In this document: positions 9,752 to 17,940 of the stretch, in pieces
Position numbering within the stretch: position 1 is the first letter of the stretch
How the letters are laid out: each line of letters begins with the position of its first letter
Origin: Desmonostoc vinosum HA7617-LM4
GTDB lineage: Bacteria; Cyanobacteriota; Cyanobacteriia; Cyanobacteriales; Nostocaceae
Length of the DNA: 64,000 nt
Assembly: GCA_019359515.1 (NCBI GenBank)
Contig: JAHHHC010000015.1
Span: 1 to 64,000, forward strand
Direction: 5' to 3'
The notes under the pieces: model-generated
Told to the model about the DNA's origin: nothing
Databases searched by the model: none
The model's input: the letters and a program-made list of their open reading frames with translations, nothing else
Made by a program: the position numbers and the translations under genes

Positions 9752-10546
9752 GTGTCAGAAAATTACACTCCAGGCTATTCCAGCAATGCAATTAATTTCA
9801 TGGCCCAGCGAACCGTAGATAGCCATGCTGCATTTTTTCAGCCTTACCTGCATCCAGGTATGAAATTGCTAGATTGCGGCTGCGGCCCCGCTACAATCAC
9901 ACTAGGTTTTGCAAAAGCTCTAGCTCCAGGCACAGTTACAGGTATTGACAGAGAAGCTTCTCAAATTCGTATAGCTGCTGAGAGTGCTGTAACTCAAGGT
10001 ATCAGCAATGCTAATTTTCTGGAGGCGAATATTTATGCTCTACCCTTCCCAGATAACTCGTTTGACGCTATCTTTTCCCATGCATTATTCGAGCATCTTC
10101 AACAACCAGCAAAAGCATTACAAGAACTATGGCGAGTGCTGAAACCAGGAGCGATAATTGGTCTTCGTAGTCCTGACTGGGGCGTGTTTCTAATAACACC
10201 AACCACACCAGAATTGGATAAGGCATTTGCTTATTCTAAATGGCTCCAACAGCAGAATGGTGGTAATCCTGACATAGGCAGAGAATTAGGCGCATTATTA
10301 CGAAAAGCTAAATTTACCAACATCAAAACCTCAGCTTCATATCAGTGTTATGAACCCCTGAATTCCGCCACCGAATATCTAGCGCAAATAATCGAGACTT
10401 CTGCAAAAATATATCAAGCAGTGCAGAAAGGTTGGACTGATGAACAATCAATAACAGCAATGAGCCGCGCCTTACGAGAATGGAGCCAGCACCCCGATGG
10501 ATGGTTTGCCCAGACTTGGTGTGAAGCTGTAGGGCAAAAAAACTAA
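9752..10546 (+). CDS. Class I SAM-dependent methyltransferase
   Basis: 264 residues starting at GTG 9752 with AGGAG eight bases upstream. The Rossmann-type methyltransferase fold shows motif I LDCGCGPATITLG (about 38-50), the acidic ribose contact GIDREASQ, motif II NIYALPFPDNSFDAIFSH and motif III LKPGAIIGLRSPDWG. The pattern resembles the UbiE/COQ5-like Methyltransf_11 group acting on small molecules. Substrate is unknown. It is probably under control of the divergent LysR regulator. No signal peptide or membrane helix. The downstream 190 bases hold only repeat sequence. Confidence 0.85.
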   Translation: MSENYTPGYSSNAINFMAQRTVDSHAAFFQPYLHPGMKLLDCGCGPATITLGFAKALAPGTVTGIDREASQIRIAAESAVTQGISNANFLEANIYALPFPDNSFDAIFSHALFEHLQQPAKALQELWRVLKPGAIIGLRSPDWGVFLITPTTPELDKAFAYSKWLQQQNGGNPDIGRELGALLRKAKFTNIKTSASYQCYEPLNSATEYLAQIIETSAKIYQAVQKGWTDEQSITAMSRALREWSQHPDGWFAQTWCEAVGQKN

Positions 10547-10565
10547 CAAAAGTAAAAACCAATTT

Positions 10566-10712
10566 TTGCGTTCTTCTCTGCGCCTCTGTCTTGAAAAGTT
10601 TCCTACGGAGGGAAACCCTCCTTCTCCTGACGGAGACGCTACGCGAACAGAACTTTTCGCTGCGCCTCTGCGTGTTAACAAAGCGGGGCGTAGCCCGGTT
10701 AAAAAAATATTT
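10566..10712 (+). repeat. Interspersed repeat with GGAGGGAAACCCTCC core
   Basis: The segment contains CGGAGGGAAACCCTCC, GACGGAGACGCTACGCG and GCGGGGCGTAGCCCGGTTAAAAAAA, shared in part with repeats at 22350-22450, 45230-45300 and 52310-52380. Long ORFs crossing it on both strands are made of this repeat and are not considered genes. Confidence 0.6.
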
Positions 10713-10733
10713 ATACAAAAAGCCCGATATCAG

Positions 10734-11123
10734 CTAAAATCTAATCCCCACCTGCCCATTAAACCCGCGTACAGAATTATAACCAGCGCCCACAAAAACA
10801 TTATCACTCGCCCCTACTTGAACACCACCAGAAACCGCAACCCCCTTATCTTCCGAATAATATCCAACGCCGACATAGGGTGAAATCACAGGCAAACTTA
10901 AAAACTTTAAAACATCTACTCCAGTAGCGCCATCAGGCCCATTTCCCAACTCTACCCCTAAATCGAAAGCTCTAGCTCCCACAGAATAAGTGACATCACC
11001 ATCTTTACCGCCAACAGAAACCCAAGGTTGCGGTATGAGTTGAGCTGATACTTGACTTGGGGCAAATAAAGCTAAAAAACCGATTGATGCCACGAACGCT
11101 CTAGTAATAATTGCTCTTTTCAC
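10734..11123 (-). CDS. Small exported protein, possible outer-membrane beta structure
   Basis: 129 residues with a signal peptide at 1-27 (ending SQVSA). The mature part is rich in Gly, Val and alternating hydrophobics, with short repeated patterns such as SPYVGVGYYSEDKGVAVSGG and DNVFVGAGYNSVRGFNG and a terminal Phe (VGIRF). That is the look of a small beta-barrel or beta-sandwich outer-membrane protein, though it is short for a barrel. The start codon is GTG at 11123 behind GAGGG. No family name is certain. The upstream gap is repeat DNA, so its promoter must be within it or close to the gene. Confidence 0.65.
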   Translation of the reverse strand: MKRAIITRAFVASIGFLALFAPSQVSAQLIPQPWVSVGGKDGDVTYSVGARAFDLGVELGNGPDGATGVDVLKFLSLPVISPYVGVGYYSEDKGVAVSGGVQVGASDNVFVGAGYNSVRGFNGQVGIRF

Positions 11124-11149
11124 ATTTCCCTCTACACTAGCTATTAAAT

Positions 11150-11515
11150 AATTCGTAATTCGTAATTCGTAATTCGTAATTCGTAATTCGTAATGACGCG
11201 ACGCTCCTGTGTCGCTACCGCTGACGCTCGTACCTCGCTACCGCTTCGCTAACGCTAACGCTAACGTAATTAAGTTTTGTAATGAGGATTTAGCGCAAAG
11301 TCACTCTTTGGGTTTCCTCCTCACTGACGGCAGTTGTTCATGGGGGAAACCACGCCACTTGCTTCAATCCGGGAAACCCGTCCAACGCAGTGGCTCCCCA
11401 AGATCACACTGCCTCAACTTTGTAAGACAGACCCCAACACAAAACTTGTCGATTATAGAACTGGGGGACTTAAACCCACGAAACTAGTTAATTGTGACGA
11501 ATTAAATCTTGCTTA
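11150..11515 (-). repeat. TAATTCG/GACGCGACGC repeat block with a hairpin element interrupted by an insert
   Basis: The block opens with five TAATTCG units (11150-11192), continues with the GACGCGACGCTCCTGTGTCGC family and ends with a reverse copy of the hairpin element seen at 589-626. Here the two hairpin arms (11272-11287 and 11432-11447) are 144 bases apart rather than 6, because another sequence with CATGGGGGAAACCACGCC and CCGGGAAACCCG palindromes sits in the loop. The other three copies in the window lack the insert. Confidence 0.75.
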
Positions 11516-11536
11516 GTGCCTGCTAAATTTATTAAC

Positions 11537-11754
11537 TCACGCTAACAACCAACCAAATAACTCCCTGACTGTTAGCCGTAACTCGGATGCCAAATCTGGT
11601 ACAGGAATTAAAGCATCCAAGTCATCTAATAAAATTGGTTGTTGATTGCGGAGTAGAATCGTTTGTTAACCTCTACGGTTTTTCCGGCTTTTGCCACAAT
11701 TCTCTCAATCTCAGCGACAAGCTTCTCAAGTTTTTTTCCGTCTTCTCTTGGCAT
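11537..11754 (-). pseudogene. Broken gene, two out-of-frame pieces
   Basis: On the minus strand a frame starting ATG 11754 reads MPREDGKKLEKLVAEIERI then AKAGKTVEVNKRFY before running to a stop. The +1 frame then continues RNQQPILLDDLDALIPVPDL and LASELRLTVRELFGWLLA to TGA at 11537-11539. The first piece resembles the start of small restriction-endonuclease-like proteins; the second is not recognised. Together they look like a frameshifted or fused remnant. It lies downstream of the restriction-modification pair on the same strand. Confidence 0.4.
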
Positions 11755-11776
11755 TCTTTAAGTTTTTGATACTGAC

Positions 11777-11880
11777 TAAGCTAAAAAACATCTAAATTAC
11801 ATAATCAAATTAAATAAAACTCTTGTGGGGTGGGCATCTTGCCTGCCCTAATTATGCAAATTATTATGTGGAACAGCTTA
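11777..11880 (+). mobile_element. MITE-like element, copy 1
   Basis: A 104-base segment bounded by TAAGCT and AGCTTA (inverted termini) is almost identical to 52053-52155, with differences only in the last third. Interior holds ACTCTTGTGGGGTGGGCATC. No ORF. The palindromic ends and dispersed copies suggest a miniature element moved by a transposase in trans. Confidence 0.7.
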
Positions 11881-11917
11881 CTACCCTTAGTGTACTGCCC
11901 TAACCAAAAGCGAAGCA

Positions 11918-12003
11918 GGCTAACGGCTAAAGTGAGCGGCGGCAGATATGACCTAGACGAAGCGCAAAGACTCTGTACCGTCCGCTCCACTGTTTTGTTA
12001 GCC
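11918..12003 (-). other. attC-like folded recombination site 1
   Basis: On the minus strand the site runs from GGCTAAC (12003-11997) to GTTAGCC (11924-11918). These 7-base ends are perfectly complementary and match integron R boxes, with GTTAGCC differing at one position from GTTRRRY. Inside, AGTGGAGCGGACGG pairs with CCGCCGCTCACT so that one G and one A on the left arm are left unpaired, as in the extrahelical bases that orient attC recombination. The site lies 44 bases after the stop of the restriction endonuclease gene, where a cassette attC is expected. Total about 86 bases, within the attC size range. Confidence 0.6.
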
Positions 12004-12047
12004 TGCGCTTTCGATCTTAGCTAATTGGGAACGGAATACCTCACAAC

Positions 12048-12959
12048 CTAAAAATGACCGCGCTTTAACACCTGATCAACTCTAGGAGCAGTATCATTCA
12101 CCAAAGTCTGGATTTTATCAATCATCCTTTGAAAAACGTCAGGGTAATATTTTGAAGCATCAATAAAATCAGCATATTCCTGTCGGTACTCTCTCCTGGA
12201 TTCTGGCGTTCTGTATTCTTGTCGAATATTTGCAGACATACGCCTAGATTTTCTGACAATCAATACATCATCAATCTGTGTTGAGGTAATTGATACTGGA
12301 GTCATATCTAAAAACTCACACACCAAAAAATAGAGCGAGCTAGGGACAGCTATCTTAAGATCTCTGCTGGTAGCTACAGCCTCTTGGAACATCGTTTTAT
12401 CCAGATTGGTTTTACACTCAGCACAAATGTAGCCAAGATGAGATTCAACAACTTTAGAACCTGTAAAATCACTATTAAAAGCAGCTTTTAGATATAGCTT
12501 CTTTCCTAATACAAAGTCTTGGTTTTTCGTTCTCAAAGTTGGTTCACCCCCTTGACCCGGATTACCGAGAGAAGAAAGGAAACTTAAGCCTGAAAAAGTG
12601 CTTTTAGTACCAATTTTAAACGAATCATCGATTCCCCTTAAACTTCTATATACCAGTTGAGGCAAGAACTCTTCTAAAATCGTATTATCAAGTTTAAGTT
12701 GACCTTTCTGACGATACAGAAAGTTGTCTGGGCTGTCGAAGATCAAATCAAGTTCGATAAATCTCTTGTAACGGTTAGTTGCTTCAACCAATCTTTCTAC
12801 GGTATCAGGTTGTCCACTTTCTACAGATTCAAGTTCCCGAATCCATTGTTGATATTTTTTCTGTGCTTCTTCCACTGCATCTCTGTCAGCAGCAGGGAGT
12901 CTAGAGTTACTTAAACAGGCTAAAAGCTTGTCGTAGTGAGGTGTTGGTAACTGAGGCAT
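12048..12959 (-). CDS. Type II restriction endonuclease, probably Bpu10I-like
   Basis: 303 residues. The segment GYICAECKTNLDKTMFQEA (about 177-194) carries an E-C-K triad (E181, K183), a PD-(D/E)xK nuclease core with Asp at D164 or upstream acidic residues as partners. The wording SSLYFLVCEFLDMTP, TQIDDVLIVRKSRR and the helical N-terminus recall the RE_Bpu10I family, which cuts asymmetric CCTNAGC-type sites; the family call is from memory and the target site is not proven. It follows the DNA methyltransferase gene by 81 bases on the same strand, the expected protective partner. Both are bracketed by attC-like sites, so the pair looks like one mobile cassette. Confidence 0.65.
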   Translation of the reverse strand: MPQLPTPHYDKLLACLSNSRLPAADRDAVEEAQKKYQQWIRELESVESGQPDTVERLVEATNRYKRFIELDLIFDSPDNFLYRQKGQLKLDNTILEEFLPQLVYRSLRGIDDSFKIGTKSTFSGLSFLSSLGNPGQGGEPTLRTKNQDFVLGKKLYLKAAFNSDFTGSKVVESHLGYICAECKTNLDKTMFQEAVATSRDLKIAVPSSLYFLVCEFLDMTPVSITSTQIDDVLIVRKSRRMSANIRQEYRTPESRREYRQEYADFIDASKYYPDVFQRMIDKIQTLVNDTAPRVDQVLKRGHF

Positions 12960-13003
12960 TGGTTTATTATTCTTTGTTGAATCGTAAACTGCTGAGTGAG
13001 AAG

Positions 13004-13047
13004 TAGTTAGTTGACTGATATCATGATGAGAATTAGCTAACTAACTA
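13004..13047 (-). promoter_or_regulatory. Hairpin between methyltransferase and endonuclease genes
   Basis: TAGTTAGTT (13004-13012) and AACTAACTA (13039-13047) are exact inverted copies; pairing extends with mismatches. The structure overlaps the methyltransferase stop codon and lies 45 bases before the endonuclease start. It could delay endonuclease expression relative to the methylase, which restriction systems need. Confidence 0.4.
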
Positions 13048-14285
13048 GTGAGAATAGGAGATTTACCTAATTTTGGTACTTTCTCAATCGCATCAATGAG
13101 ACTGTGCTTATTTCCATCAGGGACAACTGCTAAGCCACAAATCAGAATCTCATGAGCGACACTCCTCGCAATTTCATCCCAGTTTGACGTTGACATCTCA
13201 ATATCTCTTTTAACGAGATGCAAAATATCCTCGCGAATATTTTTCCCAAATTTATTTTTGAAGGTGCGCTTTTGAGTCGTTACTAATTCAAAAGCACCTG
13301 ATCTTCTTGAAATATTGGAGATAATTTCTGAATTGCAGAATGGCACGCCTAAGACATTAGATTCATACCCCACTACAAAAATCAAACGAGAGTTAGATTT
13401 GCAAACACGATGCATCTCTTTTAGAACAAGAGCCATATCTAGACAGTATTGAATTACTGTAAAAAATCGATTGGCGCGGTTCGCTCTGTTTGAGCCTATT
13501 TCGGATTTAGCTATTTTGAGTAAGTCCCAACCTAGTGTCTCTGCTGAACGTCTGTAATTTTGGTGGTAGTTAAAAACATTAATATATGGAGGAGATGTAA
13601 CAACGAAGTCTATAGTTTCTTCCGCAAGAGGTAGACTACGTGCATCGCAAAGTGAGGTAGTAACTGGTAAATCAGAATATGGCAGATTATCGATGACTCG
13701 GCAAAGAGAAGTAAAGGTATGGTGAATGCGATCCACAGTAAGGGAATTATTCGCCAAATCAAGCAATATCACTGATGCATCTATAATTGCCTTCTCATTG
13801 CTACTTGCGTGATCGTAAATGTTTGAGAGAGTTTGCTGAAAGCTGGCTAATTCAACCTCTTTAGGCAAACTCGCATTAAAGAGAATTTGCCTTGGGAAAT
13901 AGCTTTCCAGTTTATCTCGTACTAAATTGAGACTCTCTGCACGTTTACTGCTTTCAAGATTGGCAAATCCGTATATTTTACTAAGAATCCATGCTGCTGG
14001 ATTCACTTCGTATCCAAAAGCTTGAAGACCGAAACATGCCGCTTCATACAGAACAGTGCCACTACCTACAAAAGGATCAAGAACAGTTGCATTCCTCGGA
14101 CAGTAAGTAAACAATAAGCTTTCAATTAACTGAGGTGAAAACTGTCCACGCCATGTAAATATATTTGAACGAGTTTTATCTTCGATATCTAAGACGTTTT
14201 GAGAAATTGGTATGTCAAACTTACTCAGTTTTTGCGTCAAAAACCTTTCTCTCAACTTGTTCAATAAAAATAAGCTACCTTGCAT
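13041..14285 (-). CDS. DNA methyltransferase (N4-cytosine or N6-adenine, TSPPY type)
   Basis: 414 residues. SAM-binding motif I is VLDPFVGSGTVLYEA (DPFVGSGT at 70-77) and catalytic motif IV is TSPPY at 230-234. Motif order (FVGSG before TSPPY) gives an alpha-like arrangement of an amino-methyltransferase; TSPPY is most often seen in N4-cytosine enzymes. It would protect the host against the endonuclease encoded 81 bases downstream. Start ATG 14285 has no evident ribosome site, in line with expression from a cassette-borne promoter or as a leaderless message. The upstream attC-like site (14493-14579) lies 208 bases away. Confidence 0.85.
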   Translation of the reverse strand: MQGSLFLLNKLRERFLTQKLSKFDIPISQNVLDIEDKTRSNIFTWRGQFSPQLIESLLFTYCPRNATVLDPFVGSGTVLYEAACFGLQAFGYEVNPAAWILSKIYGFANLESSKRAESLNLVRDKLESYFPRQILFNASLPKEVELASFQQTLSNIYDHASSNEKAIIDASVILLDLANNSLTVDRIHHTFTSLCRVIDNLPYSDLPVTTSLCDARSLPLAEETIDFVVTSPPYINVFNYHQNYRRSAETLGWDLLKIAKSEIGSNRANRANRFFTVIQYCLDMALVLKEMHRVCKSNSRLIFVVGYESNVLGVPFCNSEIISNISRRSGAFELVTTQKRTFKNKFGKNIREDILHLVKRDIEMSTSNWDEIARSVAHEILICGLAVVPDGNKHSLIDAIEKVPKLGKSPILTS

Positions 14286-14492
14286 CGGTTACACTTTAAG
14301 ACTAAGTTGCCTGCTAAATACCTCACATTGCTGAAATGCAATCAGAAGGCAAATTATATCTGATTTCTGGCTTAAGTGAACTAGCAAAGACTTAAGATTC
14401 AATGAGATGACTTAAACATTCTTCATAAAGGAGATAGCTTCGCCAAACGTAGACAGATCGACTTAAAGCTACCACAGCCTACAAACGAAGCA

Positions 14493-14579
14493 GGCTAACA
14501 ATTGAGATGAGCCGCCGCACATAATCTAGAACACTCAACACGTAATCTATCGACGGTCGGCTCCATCAATTTGTTAGAC
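14493..14579 (-). other. attC-like folded recombination site 2
   Basis: On the minus strand the ends are GTCTAAC (14579-14573, a full match to RYYYAAC) and GTTAGCC (14499-14493). Inside, the left arm GATGGAGCCGACCG pairs with CGGCGGCTCATC leaving one G and one A unpaired, exactly the topology of site 1 although the sequences differ. The site starts 36 bases after the stop of the lectin gene. Length is 87 bases, almost the same as site 1. Together the two sites define a cassette of about 2.57 kb holding the restriction-modification genes. Confidence 0.65.
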
Positions 14580-14614
14580 TGCGCTCACTTGCTTCAAAGA
14601 CGATATGGGTTAAT

Positions 14615-16045
14615 CTATGGCTTCCAACTACCATCAAACCATTTGTGGTAGAGCGCAAAATCACCGCCCCTTACAAAGACATCAATTCTGTTATTGCTCC
14701 AAGAAACTGCGGTTGGATCTGATGTGAGAAAACCACCCAGAGATTCCCAATTAGACCAGCCATGTTCGTCAAAATATCTGTGCCACAGCGCGTTGTCTTC
14801 ACCCCGCACGTAAACATCCAGATGTCCTGGACGGGCTGAGCAAACGTCAGGACTAGAACTCAGACTGCCGCCCAAAGATTCCCAATTAGACCAAGCACCA
14901 TCGAACCACCTGTGCCATAGTGCGTTGTCTCCACCTCGTGCAAAAACATCGATTCGATTATTTCCCCATGACACAGCCGTTGGATCTGAGGTGAGAATTC
15001 CACCTAGAGGTTCCCACTCAGACCAGCCGTGTTCATCAAAGTATCGATGCCACAGCGCGTTGTCACTGCCCCGCACGTAAACATCCAGGTGTCCTGAACG
15101 GGCTGAGCAAACATCAGGTCCAAAGGTTAGTTCACCCCCCAAAGATTCCCACTCAAACCAATCACCATCGAACCATTTGTGCCATAGCGCGTTGTCTGCG
15201 CCACGAGCGAAAACATCAATCCGACCATTAGCCCAAGAGACAGCACTTGGATCTGAGGTTAAGATTCCACCTAAAGATTCCCAGTCTGACCAACCACCAT
15301 CGAACCATTTGTGCCATAGTGCATTGTCACCACCACGAGCAAAGACATCCAGTCGTCCGGATGACCACGAACAAACGTCAGGTCCCGAATTCAGAAATCC
15401 TCCCAACGGTTCCCAACCCGTAACCGGAGGTTTTGAAAGAGCAGCAGCGGATGTTCCTAATGGGGACGGTTTTCCATCGCTGTTTAGGGCGATACCGCCC
15501 GAAAATACGACGTAATACAAGGAATTTTCCTTTTTGCTTCCTACAAATATACCTGTAGCAGCGTCAGCTTCACCTTTTCTCCCTGCAAGCTCAGGGCTAA
15601 TCACAGAGAAGCTACCAAGTATATCATCGTCACTTCCAGAATCTCTTTCCCAAAAATAGACTGTTTTCGTCGTATCGTATGGAATTCGTAGATCAGGGGT
15701 GGCTCGACGGTTTTTATCACCAAATGCAAAATAGTCGCCAGCAGGCCATATCTTTTGCTGTCTTTCCTGGTCAGAAAGACTAATATAGAAATCATCTGAG
15801 CCATCAAGGCCAAGACGGTCAATCAGATCGGTTACCTGCTTCCATACGTCTCCCGCCGCGTTTATTGCATCTTTTAGCACACTAAGAGGAGTCAATCCTG
15901 TTAACGCTCCAGCCGTTCCTAGCAGCCTGTTCTGTGCGCCCAAGATGTCATTTAAAAGTTTCGAGAACGCTGCATCATTCTCTTTCCAGAAAACACCTGT
16001 ACCTGTTGTTATACATTCTATGTACAGAATGCGCAGTGTCGGCAT
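14615..16045 (-). CDS. PLL-like beta-propeller lectin (DUF346 repeats)
   Basis: 476 residues from ATG 16045, chosen because GGAGG lies eight bases upstream; the frame is open 26 codons further but without a ribosome site. Residues 211-476 are six copies of a 44-46 residue unit with core RIDVFARGGDNALWHKWFDG and a WExLGG link. Two unit types alternate: GPDVCS with RGxDNALWHRYFDEHGW, and SDPTAVSWxNxRIDVF, so the array probably grew by doubling of a pair. This is the repeat of PLL/bacterial fucose-binding lectins, which fold as propellers. The N-terminal 210 residues (EC.TTGTGVFWKENDAAF, then GDYFAFGDKNRR) are not recognised; a calcium or membrane-active role is possible. No signal peptide. An attC-like site follows the stop. 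Confidence 0.75.
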   Translation of the reverse strand: MPTLRILYIECITTGTGVFWKENDAAFSKLLNDILGAQNRLLGTAGALTGLTPLSVLKDAINAAGDVWKQVTDLIDRLGLDGSDDFYISLSDQERQQKIWPAGDYFAFGDKNRRATPDLRIPYDTTKTVYFWERDSGSDDDILGSFSVISPELAGRKGEADAATGIFVGSKKENSLYYVVFSGGIALNSDGKPSPLGTSAAALSKPPVTGWEPLGGFLNSGPDVCSWSSGRLDVFARGGDNALWHKWFDGGWSDWESLGGILTSDPSAVSWANGRIDVFARGADNALWHKWFDGDWFEWESLGGELTFGPDVCSARSGHLDVYVRGSDNALWHRYFDEHGWSEWEPLGGILTSDPTAVSWGNNRIDVFARGGDNALWHRWFDGAWSNWESLGGSLSSSPDVCSARPGHLDVYVRGEDNALWHRYFDEHGWSNWESLGGFLTSDPTAVSWSNNRIDVFVRGGDFALYHKWFDGSWKP

Positions 16046-16421
16046 GATTGTATCCTCCAGTAATTTCCACTTAGAGTTGATTAAAAATCCACGCTTACAA
16101 GCTATTTTCTCTATCGCGATCACTCCTCTCGCAGTAGATCGTCCTTGCGTGTCGTGGATGTTGAGTTTTGCAGGGTGTCAAAGATGACCAGATCATTGTG
16201 AACGAATGCTCGACCTAACCCAACCTACGAGAGGGCAATCAACTGATTGATAGATCAAGAAGTTTGCCCATCTAAATCTGATTTTGCGAGGACGATCGCA
16301 ACTTACGCAGTACCCTTGCAGGTAATTTCTACGTAGATTTATGTAGGTGTTACCGTATTTAGTCTTATCTAAAGCAAAATTTTTGTATTCTAGATTCTTG
16401 CGATCGCATTCCAAGTTCTTG
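16046..16421. other. Gap between lectin and AraC regulator
   Basis: 376 bases without a supported gene. It should contain the lectin promoter on the minus strand. A 73-codon frame at 16193-16414 has no start signal or recognisable motif and is not called. No third attC-like site was seen here. Confidence 0.4.
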
Positions 16422-17315
16422 CTATTTTTCGCGTAGAAATATCATCGGTGTGACTCCTACACAACGTTTGAAATGATAATTTAGATGTCCTTGACTGGAA
16501 AAGCCAACGGATATTGCGATTTCCGATAGGGGCATCCCGCGATTCAGTAGGAGTTGTTTGGCACGATCGATGCGACAGCGAATATGGTATTGGTGGGGCG
16601 AAATCCCAAGGGACTGTTTGAAGAGTCGGGAAAAGTGATAAGGACTCAACTGAACCAAGTTGGCAAGTTCAGCGAGGCTGACTTCTTGATCGAGCGCATC
16701 CTGGATGTGATCTAGGACTTGCTTGAGTTGTTGTTGAGAAAGTCCGCCTTGAGGACACTTCACCGTACTTTTGTGAGTGGAGTAACGGGTAAGCAGATGG
16801 ACAGATAGCGCATTTGCCATTGCATCAGCGTAGAGGTGGGTCGTGGTTCCATCAATTTCTAGCGAGGTTTTGAGGGCGATCGCAATTTGCTGGATTAAGG
16901 GATCAACTCCAGAAGATAATTTGGGTTCTAGGACAATCCCATCTTTAAGACCAAGCTCTGTTGCAGTACGGTGAAGTAAGTTGGGAACTAAGAAGAGATG
17001 TATGGCTTCTGCTTCTTGATACGACTGAAATGATTGGCGTAAATTAGCAGGGTATAAGCCGATGTCTCCAGTCGGCAGGGCATCAATGGTCTGAACTTGC
17101 CCATCGACAGTCCGTTCTGCTCTGATGGGTTCGCCAGTATTGATACAGAGGGTGTGGTGCGACGAGGTATGCGCGGGAATGTACAATGCAGGCTGACGCG
17201 AATAACTTAACTGTAGTTCTTTCCAATTTGCCGACGCACTAGAGAGAATGATTGGACTAGGAAGTGAATGATCGCGATCGCGATTATCAACGAATTCTAT
17301 TGCAGGAAATTTCAC
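16422..17315 (-). CDS. AraC-family transcriptional regulator
   Basis: 297 residues. Residues about 195-295 hold the double helix-turn-helix: first SLAELANLVQLSPYHFSRLFK then IGFSS-type second helix SEIAISVGFSSQGHLNYHFKR with the closing GVTPMIFLR. The N-terminal two thirds form a sensor region with PAHTSSHHTLCIN and GDIGLYPAN, a cupin-like beta pattern, ligand unknown. The start is GTG 17315. No neighbouring enzyme gene in operon, so its target is unclear; self-control or a distant regulon is possible. The length is usual for the family. Confidence 0.88.
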   Translation of the reverse strand: MKFPAIEFVDNRDRDHSLPSPIILSSASANWKELQLSYSRQPALYIPAHTSSHHTLCINTGEPIRAERTVDGQVQTIDALPTGDIGLYPANLRQSFQSYQEAEAIHLFLVPNLLHRTATELGLKDGIVLEPKLSSGVDPLIQQIAIALKTSLEIDGTTTHLYADAMANALSVHLLTRYSTHKSTVKCPQGGLSQQQLKQVLDHIQDALDQEVSLAELANLVQLSPYHFSRLFKQSLGISPHQYHIRCRIDRAKQLLLNRGMPLSEIAISVGFSSQGHLNYHFKRCVGVTPMIFLREK

Positions 17316-17437
17316 AATTGCTTTTTGCTTTTATAGTTTGTCTAGCAATCCCGTCTTGACCTCATTCTGAATATGAACTAACTGATTTTTGTACTATCTC
17401 AAGTGAGGAATAAGCAGCCTAACTATTTATTATACGG

Positions 17438-17940
17438 GTGCGATTCGTTACTAGCATAAAAGTATTGACCTATGGAGGCAAGCTATAAGCTAGAGGGGTG
17501 AGTAACCTAGAAAACCCTAACTGTTCAGTAGATGTGAGTGAGCCAAAACGGCAAACCTCACCCGTCAGGAGCGACGTGACTCCCAATCTGCCCACAGTGA
17601 CCATACTCGGAATTATGGAGGCTGAAGCTAGGCTGTAAACTTTGTACTCTTTTGCCCATAAGGGTTCATGCAGAAAGTGTGTTGACTATTTTTGTGGAAA
17701 AACGGCTGTTCCAGCCGTTTTTCCACAAACAAAAAAGAACACGAATAATTTTCCGCAAAATCGCCTAAAAACCAACAAAGTCAACAGCCTAGACTACATC
17801 CCTTATATTCTCGCTGCATTATGCGGAAGATAGCAGCAAACTCCGAGGAGGGGATAGGCAAATTGGACTACCCTAAACCATCAAAATAATCGAAGGAACG
17901 GAACGAACCTAGACCCGAAAGGGCGAGGGGACAAGAGCAT
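17438..17940 (+). pseudogene. Probable group II intron remnant (domain I region, no maturase)
   Basis: The segment starts GTGCG, the 5' boundary of bacterial group II introns, and contains stretches such as GACCTATGGAGGCAAGC, GGAGCGACGTGACTCCC, GAATTATGGAGGCTGAAG and GAACGGAACGAACC that I associate with domain I and the run-up to the intron ORF. No reverse transcriptase ORF and no domain V (AGC...GTTC catalytic hairpin) follow, so only a 5' fragment remains. A palindromic insert lies inside. The identification rests on remembered sequence patterns. Confidence 0.4.
17680..17786. repeat. Palindromic element inside the intron remnant
   Basis: Outer ends TGTTGACT (17680-17687) and AGTCAACA (17779-17786) are inverted copies. 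Within lies a perfect 18-base-arm hairpin, TTTGTGGAAAAACGGCTG at 17691-17708 with its reverse complement at 17712-17729 and a 3-base loop. Such a structure is typical of small mobile palindromes in cyanobacteria and would fold as a stable cruciform or RNA stem. Confidence 0.65.

Noticed and set aside
10323-10718. 131-codon minus-strand ORF
   Set aside because: It runs antisense over the methyltransferase end and through repeat DNA.
16193-16414. 73-codon ORF upstream of the lectin gene
   Set aside because: No start signal, composition like the gap, no recognisable motif.
16046-16421. A third attC-like site on the far side of the lectin gene
   Set aside because: Short GTTRRRY-like words occur by chance, but no paired arms with unpaired bases could be drawn.
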